From assembly GCA_013299115.1 (NCBI GenBank), contig JAAFKA010000004.1, positions 1 through 64,000 of the forward strand: a stretch of 64,000 nucleotides of DNA. The letters run 5' to 3'. The notes below the pieces were generated by a model. The model did not search any database. It had not been told where the DNA came from and saw only the letters and a list, made by a program, of their open reading frames with translations. This DNA comes from Cytophagales bacterium. GTDB taxonomy: Bacteria > Bacteroidota > Bacteroidia > Cytophagales > Thermoflexibacteraceae. Within the stretch, counting starts at the first letter, position 1, and every line of letters starts with the position of its first letter. Shown here piece by piece: positions 1-6,824 of this stretch. Made by a program: the position numbers and the translations under genes.

Positions 1-2
1 AT

Positions 3-119
3 TCTGTTGAAAATATTGCAGAAATTCAGAGAAAACTCAATAATAGACCAAGAAAAACATTAGAATTTGACAGTCCAATACAAAATTTAACCAAAAATAA
101 AATTGCATTTCAAAGTTGA
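3..119 (+). pseudogene. IS30-family transposase, C-terminal end (partial at window edge)
   Basis: An open frame enters at base 3 and stops at 117-119. It reads IAEIQRKLNNRPRKTLEF and then about 18 more residues. The Q-R-x-L-N-N-R-P-R-K-T-L string is the characteristic C-terminal end of IS30-family DDE transposases. The gene is cut by the window edge, so whether the upstream part is intact cannot be judged. The AT-rich bases around the stop up to about 135 probably hold the element's terminal inverted repeat. Confidence 0.85.
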
Positions 120-371
120 ATCTGCGATTATAGGTCGGGCAATGTGAGTGCTAATTTTCCAATGGATTTGGATTATAGGTTTAGGATTAGAAATAATGGT
201 GCTTTTCCGAATAGTGTGTATACTTTTTTTGAAACTGCTTTTGGTGGCTTGACCCCTAATAGTACAGGCAATTTTGCTGTGGCTACTCACCAGCCTAAAA
301 CTATTCATATTTGTATGACGAATAATTTTAAGTTGAATGATGTGTATTTGCTGGGGAGGGTGGGGGTTTGA
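120..371 (+). pseudogene. 5'-truncated gene fragment next to the IS30 end
   Basis: A frame runs from the transposase stop to 369-371 with a GTG at 144 as the only early start. It encodes about 75-80 residues (for example MDLDYRFRIRNNGAFPNSVY) that look like the end of a larger beta-rich protein. There is no promoter or sensible start, and the fragment directly abuts the IS30 end. It is best read as the downstream part of a gene cut by the insertion sequence. I do not recognise the family. Confidence 0.45.
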
Positions 372-393
372 TGTATGATGTAGGATTTACGAT

Positions 394-437
394 ATAGGAG
401 ATATGAAATAGTGGATTTCGTATCTCCTATTCTTTTT
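394..437 (+). terminator. Hairpin terminator
   Basis: Two arms at 394-409 and 415-430 (ATAGGAGATA at one end, TATCTCCTAT at the other) form a long near-perfect stem with a 5-nt loop. It is followed by a T-rich tract, and fits a terminator for the truncated gene ending at 371. Confidence 0.6.
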
Positions 438-470
438 TGGTGGTTAGATGGTTGAAAATCAATGACCTAA

Positions 471-689
471 CTACTTTGCTAACCACTCCGCAAATAGTTG
501 TTCGGTTTCTTTTGCCTGCATTTGGTTGTAAATTTGTAGGGCTTGGTTTAGTCTATCGTTGTCATACTTTACTCTGCGAGCAAATAGAGCTTTTGCGTCA
601 TTCCTTTCTTTTGGGTCATTGATATTGTACCTATTGGGTTGTTCCAAATTTAGGTAAATGACTGCAAATACGGCTTTATGAAATATCAT
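471..689 (-). CDS. Small hypothetical protein (72 aa)
   Basis: The 72-aa product is charged and predicted helical (for example NDAKALFARRVKYDNDRLNQ). I do not recognise the family. Support for a real gene is a good Bacteroidota -7 box on the minus strand (TACCTTTG at 706-713) about 17 bp before the ATG. That promoter is divergent from the one serving the gene at 838. Confidence 0.5.
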   Translation of the reverse strand: MIFHKAVFAVIYLNLEQPNRYNINDPKERNDAKALFARRVKYDNDRLNQALQIYNQMQAKETEQLFAEWLAK

Positions 690-705
690 ATTTTTTTGTT
701 TTTTA

Positions 706-806
706 CAAAGGTAAAATAATTTATGAAAACATATAAAATAATTGTGAAAATATTTGCAATTTATGAAAACATATACTATCTTTGTAATGTAATCAAAATG
801 ATTACA
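706..806. promoter_or_regulatory. Divergent promoter region with direct and inverted repeats
   Basis: The minus-strand -7 box is TACCTTTG (706-713). The plus-strand -7 box is TATCTTTG (777-784), with a TTG 21 bp upstream at 753-755. An 18-bp direct repeat, AATTTATGAAAACATATA, occurs at 718-735 and 758-775. A perfect inverted repeat, TGTAATCAaaaTGATTACA, lies at 788-806, right on the plus-strand start region. The layout suggests an operator for a dimeric regulator, but no regulator gene is adjacent. Confidence 0.55.
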
Positions 807-837
807 AAGTTCTTTAACAAAAACTACTTCAAAACGT

Positions 838-1026
838 ATGAGAAAAAGACGTGAATTAGAATTGTTATTAGTTTACCAAGACATGGAAATTGATAACATC
901 AAAATCATCTTAGATTTAGGTAAAGATAAGATGACAAAAGCTGAGATAGACAGCTATCTCGACAAACTTTCTAAGGCAATGCAAACGAAGGAAAATTTGC
1001 AAAAAGAATTAGAAAAGTTAGATTGA
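838..1026 (+). CDS. Small coiled-coil hypothetical protein (62 aa)
   Basis: The 62-aa protein is highly charged and predicted to be helical or coiled-coil (its C-terminal half reads KAMQTKENLQKELEKLD). It has no signal peptide or membrane segment. It is first in a two-gene unit with the gene at 1093, behind the TATCTTTG promoter at 777 and ahead of the terminator at 1366. I do not recognise it; small helical proteins like this occur near mobile elements. Confidence 0.55.
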   Translation: MRKRRELELLLVYQDMEIDNIKIILDLGKDKMTKAEIDSYLDKLSKAMQTKENLQKELEKLD

Positions 1027-1092
1027 CAAAGTTAAGTTAAACACAGTGTAGGGTTGCAAAACCCTACACGATTACACTTTAAATGCAAATTT

Positions 1093-1320
1093 ATGAAAAA
1101 TCAAAAGCAATGGCTGGGCTTACTGAATGATGCCCAAAATGCCAAAACAGAAGCCGAAAAAGTGGCTGCAAAGGTGGCTTATGACAACTACTATAATTCT
1201 TTAAGTAGTGCTGAAAAAGCAGAAACCAATGAGGAATTAAAAGTATTGTTGGATAGCAGAATAAATACTGTATTTGCTAATTTGGAGGGCATAGCCCAAC
1301 AGATACGCAAAACAGCGTAA
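1093..1320 (+). CDS. Small hypothetical helical protein (75 aa)
   Basis: I chose the ATG at 1093 (MKNQKQWLGLLNDAQ) over the in-frame start at 1054, because the bases before 1093 read as untranslated spacer. The product is Ala/Lys/Glu-rich and predicted all-helical, with no recognised domain. It shares a transcript with the gene at 838, and a strong terminator follows 46 bp downstream. Confidence 0.5.
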   Translation: MKNQKQWLGLLNDAQNAKTEAEKVAAKVAYDNYYNSLSSAEKAETNEELKVLLDSRINTVFANLEGIAQQIRKTA

Positions 1321-1365
1321 AGATACTTGCATACGTTTTGCAAGTTTTTGTTAATTAACTAATTT

Positions 1366-1397
1366 AAACCACCTTACTTTTAGTTTGGTGGTTTTTT
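1366..1397 (+). terminator. Rho-independent terminator
   Basis: Arms AAACCACC (1366-1373) and GGTGGTTT (1387-1394) are followed by a T run. It ends the 838-1320 unit. Confidence 0.75.
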
Positions 1398-1432
1398 TGT
1401 GAAAAGTGGCTTTCAACGGCTGACAAGGGCTG

Positions 1433-1654
1433 GTGTTTGAAATTCAAACGGCACTACAAACGTCAAAAAACTCATTATTTTGGACACGAGTAGGTATAGT
1501 TCGTTTAGACTTTTTTATCAAAAGTGAAAGAGCAAAAAGATTTAGGGATTGGGCAGAAGCATTTATTGCTAACGGTATTTCAGAAGCAATAACTCCTACA
1601 ACTGAATTAACTCTTACTCCACTACATGAAAAAATACGAGGAGGTAAATCTTAA
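1433..1654 (+). pseudogene. Fragment resembling a phage antirepressor/Rha-type protein
   Basis: The frame opens just after a stop at 1421 and has only a GTG (1433) as start. The segment around residues 25-45 (DFFIKSERAKRFRDWAEAFI) resembles the region of BRO-N, Rha and similar phage regulators where an F/W-rich helix precedes the end of the DNA-binding domain. There is no N-terminal recognition part, so this is probably a remnant. Its end overlaps the next small gene. Confidence 0.35.
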
Positions 1655-1772
1655 AGATAGTTTGTTTGAAATAATGTTGTTGCTTGCAGAACAAGCACCG
1701 CATAAATTGATAGCAAGCAAAGTAGCAGTTTTATACAATCACTTAGGCAAAAAAGGGGGTGTGTTATGCTAA
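1626..1772 (+). CDS. Small hypothetical protein (48 aa)
   Basis: The frame begins with ATG at 1626 (MKKYEEVNLKDSLFEIMLLL) and ends at 1770-1772. It overlaps the 3' end of the antirepressor-like fragment and overlaps the next start (ATG at 1766) by 7 bp, which suggests translational coupling. A central helix carries EIMLLLAEQAPHKLIASKVA. No family recognised. Confidence 0.4.
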   Translation: MKKYEEVNLKDSLFEIMLLLAEQAPHKLIASKVAVLYNHLGKKGGVLC

Positions 1773-1978
1773 TCAAGGTAGGCACAGAGGAGATAGGTCT
1801 ATTTGAGGATTTGCTCCACATAGAAGAACCTAATAGAATTTCGGAGAATTTGGATAAGGTGCAAAGTTTGATTGTGTGCCACTGTTTGGAGGTATATGGC
1901 ATGATACCAGAACTGCACACTACTTTACAGACTTTGAAGGAGTTTTTTAAGGAAATAGAGAAGTTGCAAAAGTGTTAA
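1766..1978 (+). CDS. Small hypothetical acidic protein (70 aa)
   Basis: The 70-aa product starts with MLIKVGTEEIGLFEDLLHIE and is predicted mostly helical. It overlaps the preceding small gene by 7 bp and is followed 20 bp later by a strong terminator, so 1626-1978 behaves as a short operon. The family is not recognised; the context is a mobile-element scrapyard. Confidence 0.45.
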   Translation: MLIKVGTEEIGLFEDLLHIEEPNRISENLDKVQSLIVCHCLEVYGMIPELHTTLQTLKEFFKEIEKLQKC

Positions 1979-1998
1979 ATATTAGTTTAATGGTTGTT

Positions 1999-2033
1999 AA
2001 ATGGCTATTTCTGAAAAGAGGTAGCCATTTTTT
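1999..2033 (+). terminator. Rho-independent terminator
   Basis: Arms AAATGGCTA (1999-2007) and TAGCCATTT (2022-2030) are followed by Ts. It terminates the 1626-1978 unit. Confidence 0.7.
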
Positions 2034-2038
2034 GTTGA

Positions 2039-2290
2039 TTATGATGGTTGGTTAATTTCCCTTTCTAAAATTATGCTTTTGATTAGCTCTTTTTTCTGCT
2101 CTAATGTCCAGACTAACTCTCTTTGTAAATTAATGCCTTTGGTTGGTAGGTACACCTCAAAATCAAAAGGTGTGCAACTGGTAGGGTTATTGATTAAATC
2201 TGTAATATAGGAAGTTATATTACTTGTTTGAGGTTTTAGATTAGCAATATTAGCTAATTCTTTCGTTTTAAATTTCTGTATTAAGCTCAT
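2039..2290 (-). pseudogene. DUF262 (GmrSD-type) protein, N-terminal fragment
   Basis: From the ATG at 2290 the product is about 83 aa. Its second half contains FEVYLPTKGINLQRELVWTL followed by EQKKELIKSIILEREI. This is the start of a DUF262 domain (ParB-like nucleotidase/nuclease half of GmrSD-like defence and restriction proteins), where the conserved N-L-Q-R-x-x-V-W-x-x-x-Q-x-x-x-L-I-x-S-I block is found. A full protein runs to several hundred residues. Here it stops right after the block, so catalytic and C-terminal parts are missing. It is a remnant of a lost defence gene. Confidence 0.65.
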
Positions 2291-2415
2291 TTTTTGCGTT
2301 TTTGATAGAACAAACAACGCTAATAGATTGGCACGGTGCAAATAGTTTGGCAACTATTTTTAAGTTAATTAATTGATTATCAAGTGTTTTTGTTTTTTTT
2401 AAAAAATTTAAAAAA

Positions 2416-3276
2416 TTGTATTTTTTTTGGATTGACAAAAATTCTTATTTTTGTGTGGACTTTGTAAAAGTGGGTGTGTGGAATTTGTGTTTATATAAGT
2501 ATAGCATTATTGATAGTAAAATAGTTATTACAGGTTCTTATAATTATACACGCAAAGCAAAGGAACAATTTGAAAATATACTCATTTCTATGAATGAATT
2601 GCAGATAGTTGAAAAATTTGAAGTAGAATTTAATGAGATGGTGGAAGTATGCCTTAAAGAAAAAGCTGCAAAGGAAGAACAAGATAAACTTAGTTTGCTA
2701 AAAAATACTGAAAACCTTAAAATCAATCAAGAATATGCTTTGGGTAATATTTTAGCACATCTTGAGAAAGAGAATATAAAACTATTGCTTAATTATGGCG
2801 AGTGTTATGTTAATGAAAATCAACAGTTGTATCAGCTTTTATTTGATACAGCTAATGAAGCTGATAATGATACACCTGTTTATAAGGAAGTTCTACAATT
2901 ATATCAAACTGCAATTAGTAAAAATATAACCGTAGATATGGAGTACCTATATTTAAATGGCAGTACAGAAGTACAACTTGTGGTAAAATCTATAAATGAA
3001 ACACACAAAATTAGCAAAGGGTGGATTGAAACACATAATTTTCAAATGCCACAAGAATTTGATACTTCATTAGCTTCTATTTCCAAAAATATCCTAAGAA
3101 TTAAATACAAAATTGTTCAGCTAGAAATAAACAAAATGATTGAAGAAAATGCTGAAAAAATTAATGAAGGAGATTCGTCTTTTTTCCAAGAATTTGAGCA
3201 ACTTCTTAAAATAAAAAACAACCTTGCTAAAAAACTAAATATAGTAATAGATAGTTGGACTGTTAAAAATCTATAG
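2416..3276 (+). pseudogene. PLD-like (HKD) domain protein, 5'-truncated
   Basis: The recognisable part is KYSIIDSKIVITGSYNYT followed by A-x-x-Q-F-E-N-I-L-I, which matches the second half of a phospholipase-D-like HKD motif (HxKxxxxD...GSxN). The His of HxK is Leu here (LYKYSIID), and the N-terminal half of the domain is absent. Candidate starts (TTG at 2416, GTG at 2455) lie in promoter-like sequence. The remaining about 240 residues are Lys/Glu-rich helical. The lost N-terminus resembles the short fragments at 8073 and 8932 (MQIAITNRGSNQIQPEII). The C-terminal part could still be expressed, but it would not be a nuclease. Confidence 0.55.
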
Positions 3277-3347
3277 TTTTTTTTTCTTTATATATTTTTT
3301 TGTTCCCCAACGCCTAAATAAGTATATTTGGAAAATAAAACTAAAAT

Positions 3348-3414
3348 TTGTTTAAAATTTGTGTAAAGATGTCATCTTTTCGAAAGATGACATCTTTACA
3401 CAAATTTTAAACAA
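3348..3414. repeat. 67-nt perfect inverted repeat
   Basis: Arms of 32 bp (3348-3379 and 3383-3414) are exact reverse complements around a 3-nt loop (TCG). The inner part reads GATGTCATCTTT / AAAGATGACATC. It stands about 30 bp before the start of the DUF433 gene, inside what should be its leader or promoter. No copy was found elsewhere in the window. It could act as a cruciform, a strong RNA hairpin or a protein-binding site. Confidence 0.9.
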
Positions 3415-3442
3415 CGGGCAAACAAAATTAAAAACAGAAACT

Positions 3443-3658
3443 ATGGAATGGCAAAACTATATAGTGTCTAATCCCAAAATTTTATATGGCAAACCACACA
3501 TCAAAGGCACAAGAATTGGTGTAGATTTGGTGCTTGAAAAACTATCTTTGGGCGAAAACATAGAGCAGTTGCTCAATTCCTATCCGCATATAAGCACTGC
3601 AAGCATTTTGGCGTGCTTGTCCTTTGCAGCAGCACATATACGCAGCGAAATTTTATGA
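3443..3658 (+). CDS. DUF433 family antitoxin, orphan
   Basis: From ATG 3443 the product is 71 aa (MEWQNYIVSNPKILYGKPHI...). It has the family core G-K-P-x-I-x-G-T-R-I-x-V and an HTH-like C-terminus (HISTASILACLSFAAAH). DUF433 proteins are usually antitoxins paired with a downstream DUF5615 PIN-like toxin. No such toxin follows: the next 40 bp run into the converging gene at 3696. The upstream in-frame start at 3359 lies inside the palindrome and was rejected. It is probably the survivor of a broken toxin-antitoxin pair. Confidence 0.8.
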   Translation: MEWQNYIVSNPKILYGKPHIKGTRIGVDLVLEKLSLGENIEQLLNSYPHISTASILACLSFAAAHIRSEIL

Positions 3659-3695
3659 TGATTTCTTTAAAATCGTTTTACAACTTTTTAAGCTA

Positions 3696-4034
3696 TTATA
3701 ATTCTCGCCAAATACCATCAAATATTTCTATAATTTTAGCTACATTTTCGGGAGTTTCGATAGGTGTGTGTTCGTCAGTATTATGTAAACTATGCGTGTG
3801 CCAGCCAATTCGATTATCTCTATCAATTCCCCAAATTCTTTGCTGATTAAATAATAGACTAAAAGAAAAACTATAACGAATAGAATTGTAGCGAAACACC
3901 AATAAGTAGTTTTTTTGCAAATAGATAGTGCCTTTTACAAGTTTTTCCTCTATTTCTTCTATTGCTAACTGTTCTACATAGTCAAGTGCTGCAATAGCTG
4001 TTTTTAATTGCCCTAAAAATTGAGAGATTTCCAT
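3696..4034 (-). CDS. TumE-like (DUF6516) toxin
   Basis: The 112-aa product has the features of the DUF6516/TumE toxin family: a strand-rich centre with YLLVFRYNSIRYSFSFSLLF, then a Trp/His segment (GWHTHSLHNTDEHTPIE), where these proteins have their conserved H-x-H-x-x-x...H cluster. Its start overlaps the end of the gene at 4013 by 22 bp, typical of a toxin translated with its antitoxin. The family assignment rests on the motif pattern and the overlap. Confidence 0.6.
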   Translation of the reverse strand: MEISQFLGQLKTAIAALDYVEQLAIEEIEEKLVKGTIYLQKNYLLVFRYNSIRYSFSFSLLFNQQRIWGIDRDNRIGWHTHSLHNTDEHTPIETPENVAKIIEIFDGIWREL

Positions 4035-4330
4035 TGTGCAAGCAAGTTTTCATAATATTGTTTCATCGAAACGGCATCTTCCCAATCATAATATTCTTGT
4101 TCTGTTTCGTATGAAAAACCATCAGGCAAAGTGGCTGAAATAGCTTCATATTCCGCAAAAGATAGTTGATATTTTTTGCAGAATTTGGTATCAATAGCTG
4201 CCCATTTTTCTGCTTGCAAACTTGTATAAGCAACTGCCAACTTCAAAATAGCTTGTGATAAAGCTGTTTCTTGGGTAATTTGCAACAAGGTTTGTGCAAA
4301 ATTATCAGGCATTTGTAGGGTTGTAGTCAT
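4013..4330 (-). CDS. Probable antitoxin partner of the TumE-like toxin
   Basis: The 105-aa acidic helical protein starts MTTTLQMPDNFAQTLLQITQ and carries a Tyr-rich stretch (SYETEQEYYDWEDAVSMKQY). It is the first gene of a two-gene unit whose second gene is TumE-like. I see no standard HTH. A minus-strand promoter (-7 box at 4370-4377) lies 40 bp upstream. Antitoxin function is inferred from position and overlap only. Confidence 0.5.
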   Translation of the reverse strand: MTTTLQMPDNFAQTLLQITQETALSQAILKLAVAYTSLQAEKWAAIDTKFCKKYQLSFAEYEAISATLPDGFSYETEQEYYDWEDAVSMKQYYENLLAQWKSLNF

Positions 4331-4369
4331 TTCTTACTATTTTTTCTGTCATTACAAATATCAATAACC

Positions 4370-4400
4370 CAAAGTTACACAAAATTATCAAATTCCCACC
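4370..4400 (-). promoter_or_regulatory. Minus-strand promoter, member of a repeated promoter block
   Basis: On the minus strand the segment ends in GTGTAACTTTG, giving a TAACTTTG -7 box (4370-4377) that fires toward the TumE-like pair. Related promoter blocks recur at 7408-7440 and 7987-8019, there in front of possible RNA genes, and a damaged one lies at 12596-12622. Each is joined to different downstream DNA. Confidence 0.6.
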
Positions 4401-4497
4401 TCTCACCCCTCATTTTTTAATAGATTTTCTTATTTTTGCCTTTCAACAGAAAGCAAATACAATTCAACTAATCAAATTTGGCGGGACTTCCGTTCAA
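4389..4497 (+). pseudogene. thrA leader and 5'-end remnant, copy A
   Basis: This stretch carries the thrA promoter (TTATTTTTGCC), the leader TTTCAACAGAAAGCAAA and first codons ending ATCAAATTTGGCGGGACTTC. The start codon is lost and the frame stops after IKFGGTSVQN. Its upstream flank (ATTTTTTAATAGATTTTC) matches copy B at 12.6 kb rather than the intact gene. It marks the left end of a cassette block. Confidence 0.8.
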
Positions 4498-4499
4498 AA

Positions 4500-5489
4500 T
4501 TAAAACGGATTTAATTCAAAAGCAGCTTGATAACTTACAACTTTTTTATCTTTTTCATTTTCAATCCATAACTTTTCTAAATGATTAAAATCTACAATTT
4601 CTGGAACAGTCATTGTTTCAAATTTTGCTACAACTTTGTTCATAATTGCTAACTCTTGTGCAGAAAATACATCAGTTGTAGGACTTGCTTTTGTAATAAA
4701 TTGTTCGATAGTCGTACCTTCTGCATTTAAGATTTTCTTTATTTCCAAGCCTGTATTTTCCTTTTCTATTTCTCTAAATATTCCCTCATAATTTACAGGC
4801 ACCATACCATACGTATAGGCTTGATAACGAAGTCCTGTAACAGAAAAATTTGTCTGTTTAGCATATAAAAAGTCTGTATAAAATAACAATTTATTTAAGG
4901 CAGTTTTATAAGGCTGCATTTTGTGTGCAAAAAAGCTAATCAATGCACTAATTTTTTCCATTTTTGACACACTATACCCATTCAAAACAGTAGGTTTTGT
5001 ACTCAATTCTAATTTCTCAAAAAGTTTTTGTTTGGTTGCCAATTCCAATTCTACTTTTTCTATTTGTAGCATTATTTTCTTTTTTTCTGATACTTTTATC
5101 GTTGATTTTTCAGTCAAACTTTTAAAATTTTGTGGGTTTTTGGCTAAGTCTATCAAATTTGCATTTGACAAACTTGGCATTTCGCCACTTTCATAATTTG
5201 CATACATATTTGCACCAAAACCCAAAATATTTGACATCGTAGCAGCCGAAATGCCATATTGTTCACGTAAAGCCTTAATTTCAGAAGGAAACGGAATGCT
5301 ATGTTTCTCCCTATATTGATTATAGAGTTGATTGCTATTGAGGGCTGCAAAAATTTCATCTTCAAATTTTTGCTTTGTATCCTCACAAAAATAGGTATGA
5401 AAATAAATATCAAAGGTCTCTTTTCTAAATGTAGCAGTATAAGTTTCTACATTTATTGTCATTTCTTTTCCTGTAAATGGACTTTTCAT
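4500..5489 (-). CDS. Panacea-domain (SocA-like, DUF4065) antitoxin with HTH
   Basis: The 329-aa product begins MKSPFTGKEMTINVETYTAT, like the N-terminus of MqsA-type/Panacea antitoxins. Residues about 65-125 form an XRE-like HTH (ALREQYGISAATMSNILGFG). A coiled-coil linker follows, and residues about 175-329 form a SocA-like Panacea domain (ISALISFFAHKMQPYKTALN...LLFYTDFLYAKQTNFSVTG). It lies 4 bp downstream of the gene at 5494 on the same strand, so it is the second gene of a toxin-first operon. Panacea antitoxins neutralise diverse unrelated toxins, and the HTH suggests autoregulation. Its 3' end abuts thrA remnant A. Confidence 0.8.
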   Translation of the reverse strand: MKSPFTGKEMTINVETYTATFRKETFDIYFHTYFCEDTKQKFEDEIFAALNSNQLYNQYREKHSIPFPSEIKALREQYGISAATMSNILGFGANMYANYESGEMPSLSNANLIDLAKNPQNFKSLTEKSTIKVSEKKKIMLQIEKVELELATKQKLFEKLELSTKPTVLNGYSVSKMEKISALISFFAHKMQPYKTALNKLLFYTDFLYAKQTNFSVTGLRYQAYTYGMVPVNYEGIFREIEKENTGLEIKKILNAEGTTIEQFITKASPTTDVFSAQELAIMNKVVAKFETMTVPEIVDFNHLEKLWIENEKDKKVVSYQAAFELNPF

Positions 5490-5493
5490 AGTT

Positions 5494-5823
5494 TTATTTA
5501 GTTTTAAATGGATATTTCATTGGAGTTTTAAAATCTGAAATATGAAAAGAAATACAAATAGTTTTCGAATTAGGATAACCCAAAGTAATTTTTATATAGA
5601 TTTCTTTCTCTTTTACAATCTTGCCGAAAATCCACATTTCTGTACCATACACACCAAATTCTTCTACTTTTGCTTCCGAAAAATCTGTTTCTTGGAGTGT
5701 CCTTAATTCTTGTTTTATTTGTTCTGTTGAAATTTCTTGTAAATTTCTTGTTTCATAATTCTTTTTTCGGTCGTGAAGAATTGTGATACCCAAAAAACCA
5801 AGTTTAATCTTAAACTCTTTCAA
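5494..5823 (-). CDS. Toxin partner of the Panacea antitoxin (MqsR-like small protein)
   Basis: The 109-aa product ends with beta-strands YIKITLGYPNSKTICISFHI and KYPF. These are seen in small toxins encoded before MqsA/Panacea-type antitoxins (an MqsR/RelE-like fold is plausible). It precedes the antitoxin gene by 4 bp. I cannot assign catalytic residues, so its target is not known. Position is the main evidence. Confidence 0.55.
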   Translation of the reverse strand: MKEFKIKLGFLGITILHDRKKNYETRNLQEISTEQIKQELRTLQETDFSEAKVEEFGVYGTEMWIFGKIVKEKEIYIKITLGYPNSKTICISFHISDFKTPMKYPFKTK

Positions 5824-6296
5824 AACTCTATTACTTCTGTCTTGGTTTTTGTTAAGGTTTTGTCTGTTTTTTTCATTCGCTATCCAAAGTTAATAAATAA
5901 TTGTGATATTACGAAAAAGTTGAATATTTTATTTTAAATTGCCTGAAAATAAACTTTAAAGTGTAATTTATTAAAATTATTTTGTACCATATTGTAATGA
6001 TTTACCAAAAAAAATGACATTATCTATATTTTTAAATTATTGCTCTTAATTTTCTGAAAAATTACAAAAAATTTTTATTTTTGCTTTTCCATAAAACAAA
6101 AAAGTTTCTGCTATTTTCATAACAGAAACTTCTTTTAAAACAACGTGCCAAAGATGCAATATTTGACTATTGCCCCTACGCACCCAACGTCCAAAACCGT
6201 TTTGTTCTATGTGCAAAGGTAGCAAAAATTAGCCTTAAAATAAAAATAAATAGAGTTACACAAAATAAAATAAATAATTATTCTTATCTTTATCAA
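5824..6296. other. Intergenic region between cassettes
   Basis: This 473-bp AT-rich region carries no convincing protein gene. The left half contains only poly-A/T tracts and a plus-strand TATTTTTG-like box. The middle (6092-6208) holds a possible minus-strand RNA gene, described separately. The right end holds a block related to the repeated minus-strand promoter (GAGTTACACAAAATAAAATA, around 6253). It contains the promoter of the gene at 6297 (TTATCTTTATC). Confidence 0.5.
6092..6208 (-). ncRNA. Candidate small RNA (minus strand)
   Basis: On the minus strand a TACCTTTG -7 box (6214-6221) is followed by about 75 nt of GC-richer sequence (GGACGTTGGGTGCGTAGGGG) with an internal hairpin GCAATA-gtcaaa-TATTGC. 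It ends in a clear terminator: AAGTTTCTG and CAGAAACTT arms (6102-6131) followed by a T-rich tract. There is no open frame of useful length. Promoter, structure and terminator in an otherwise AT-rich gap support a transcribed RNA of about 115 nt; the function is unknown. Confidence 0.5.
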
Positions 6297-6824
6297 ATGC
6301 AAGTAGAAACCATAAATATTTATGATTTACAAACTGTAACAGAACTTTCGGCAGTAAGGTGTAGTAGTTTTGCAGAAGCTGCGGCTGTTTGCTTGGCTCG
6401 TTATCACGAAAATAAAGTGAATGTAGTCGTGTTGGGAGATTTGCAAAGTGAATTTGAGTTGGTTTGGGGACAAGTCAGTGAAGAACAAAGAAATTCGTAC
6501 AATGATTTGGAGGAAGCAACAGAAGATGGGGCTTATTGTTTGGCAATTTGGGTAATTGAAAAATTAACGGAATATCACACCTTACGCAAATCTCAAAAGC
6601 AAACAGGAATTGATTTTTTCTTAAATCACAAAACAGACACACAAAATCCAAAGCCACAAGCAAGATTAGAAGTTTCGGGAATTTTGAAAGGTACAACAAG
6701 CAAAATTAAAGCAAGGTTAAATCAAAAAATAGCACAAAGTATGCAAAGTGATGATTTAGAAATTCCTGCTTTTATTGTGATTGTTGAATTTAGCAAACCA
6801 AGTATAACTGTTAAAAAAAGATGA
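6297..6824 (+). CDS. Hypothetical protein, first gene of an unrecognised pair (175 aa)
   Basis: The protein starts MQVETINIYDLQTVTELSAV. It has an alpha/beta segment (NVVVLGDLQSEFELVW), a helix with EEATEDGAYCLAIWVIEKLT and a basic C-terminal part (KGTTSKIKARLNQKIAQSMQ). There is no signal peptide and no membrane helix. It overlaps the next gene by 4 bp (ATGA), so the two are translationally coupled. I do not recognise either family. The location among toxin-antitoxin cassettes makes a two-component toxin-antitoxin or defence role possible. Confidence 0.7.
   Translation: MQVETINIYDLQTVTELSAVRCSSFAEAAAVCLARYHENKVNVVVLGDLQSEFELVWGQVSEEQRNSYNDLEEATEDGAYCLAIWVIEKLTEYHTLRKSQKQTGIDFFLNHKTDTQNPKPQARLEVSGILKGTTSKIKARLNQKIAQSMQSDDLEIPAFIVIVEFSKPSITVKKR

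Noticed and set aside
3359-3442. Upstream start for the DUF433 gene
   Set aside because: The extension is encoded by the palindrome arm and does not resemble the family; the ATG at 3443 matches family starts.
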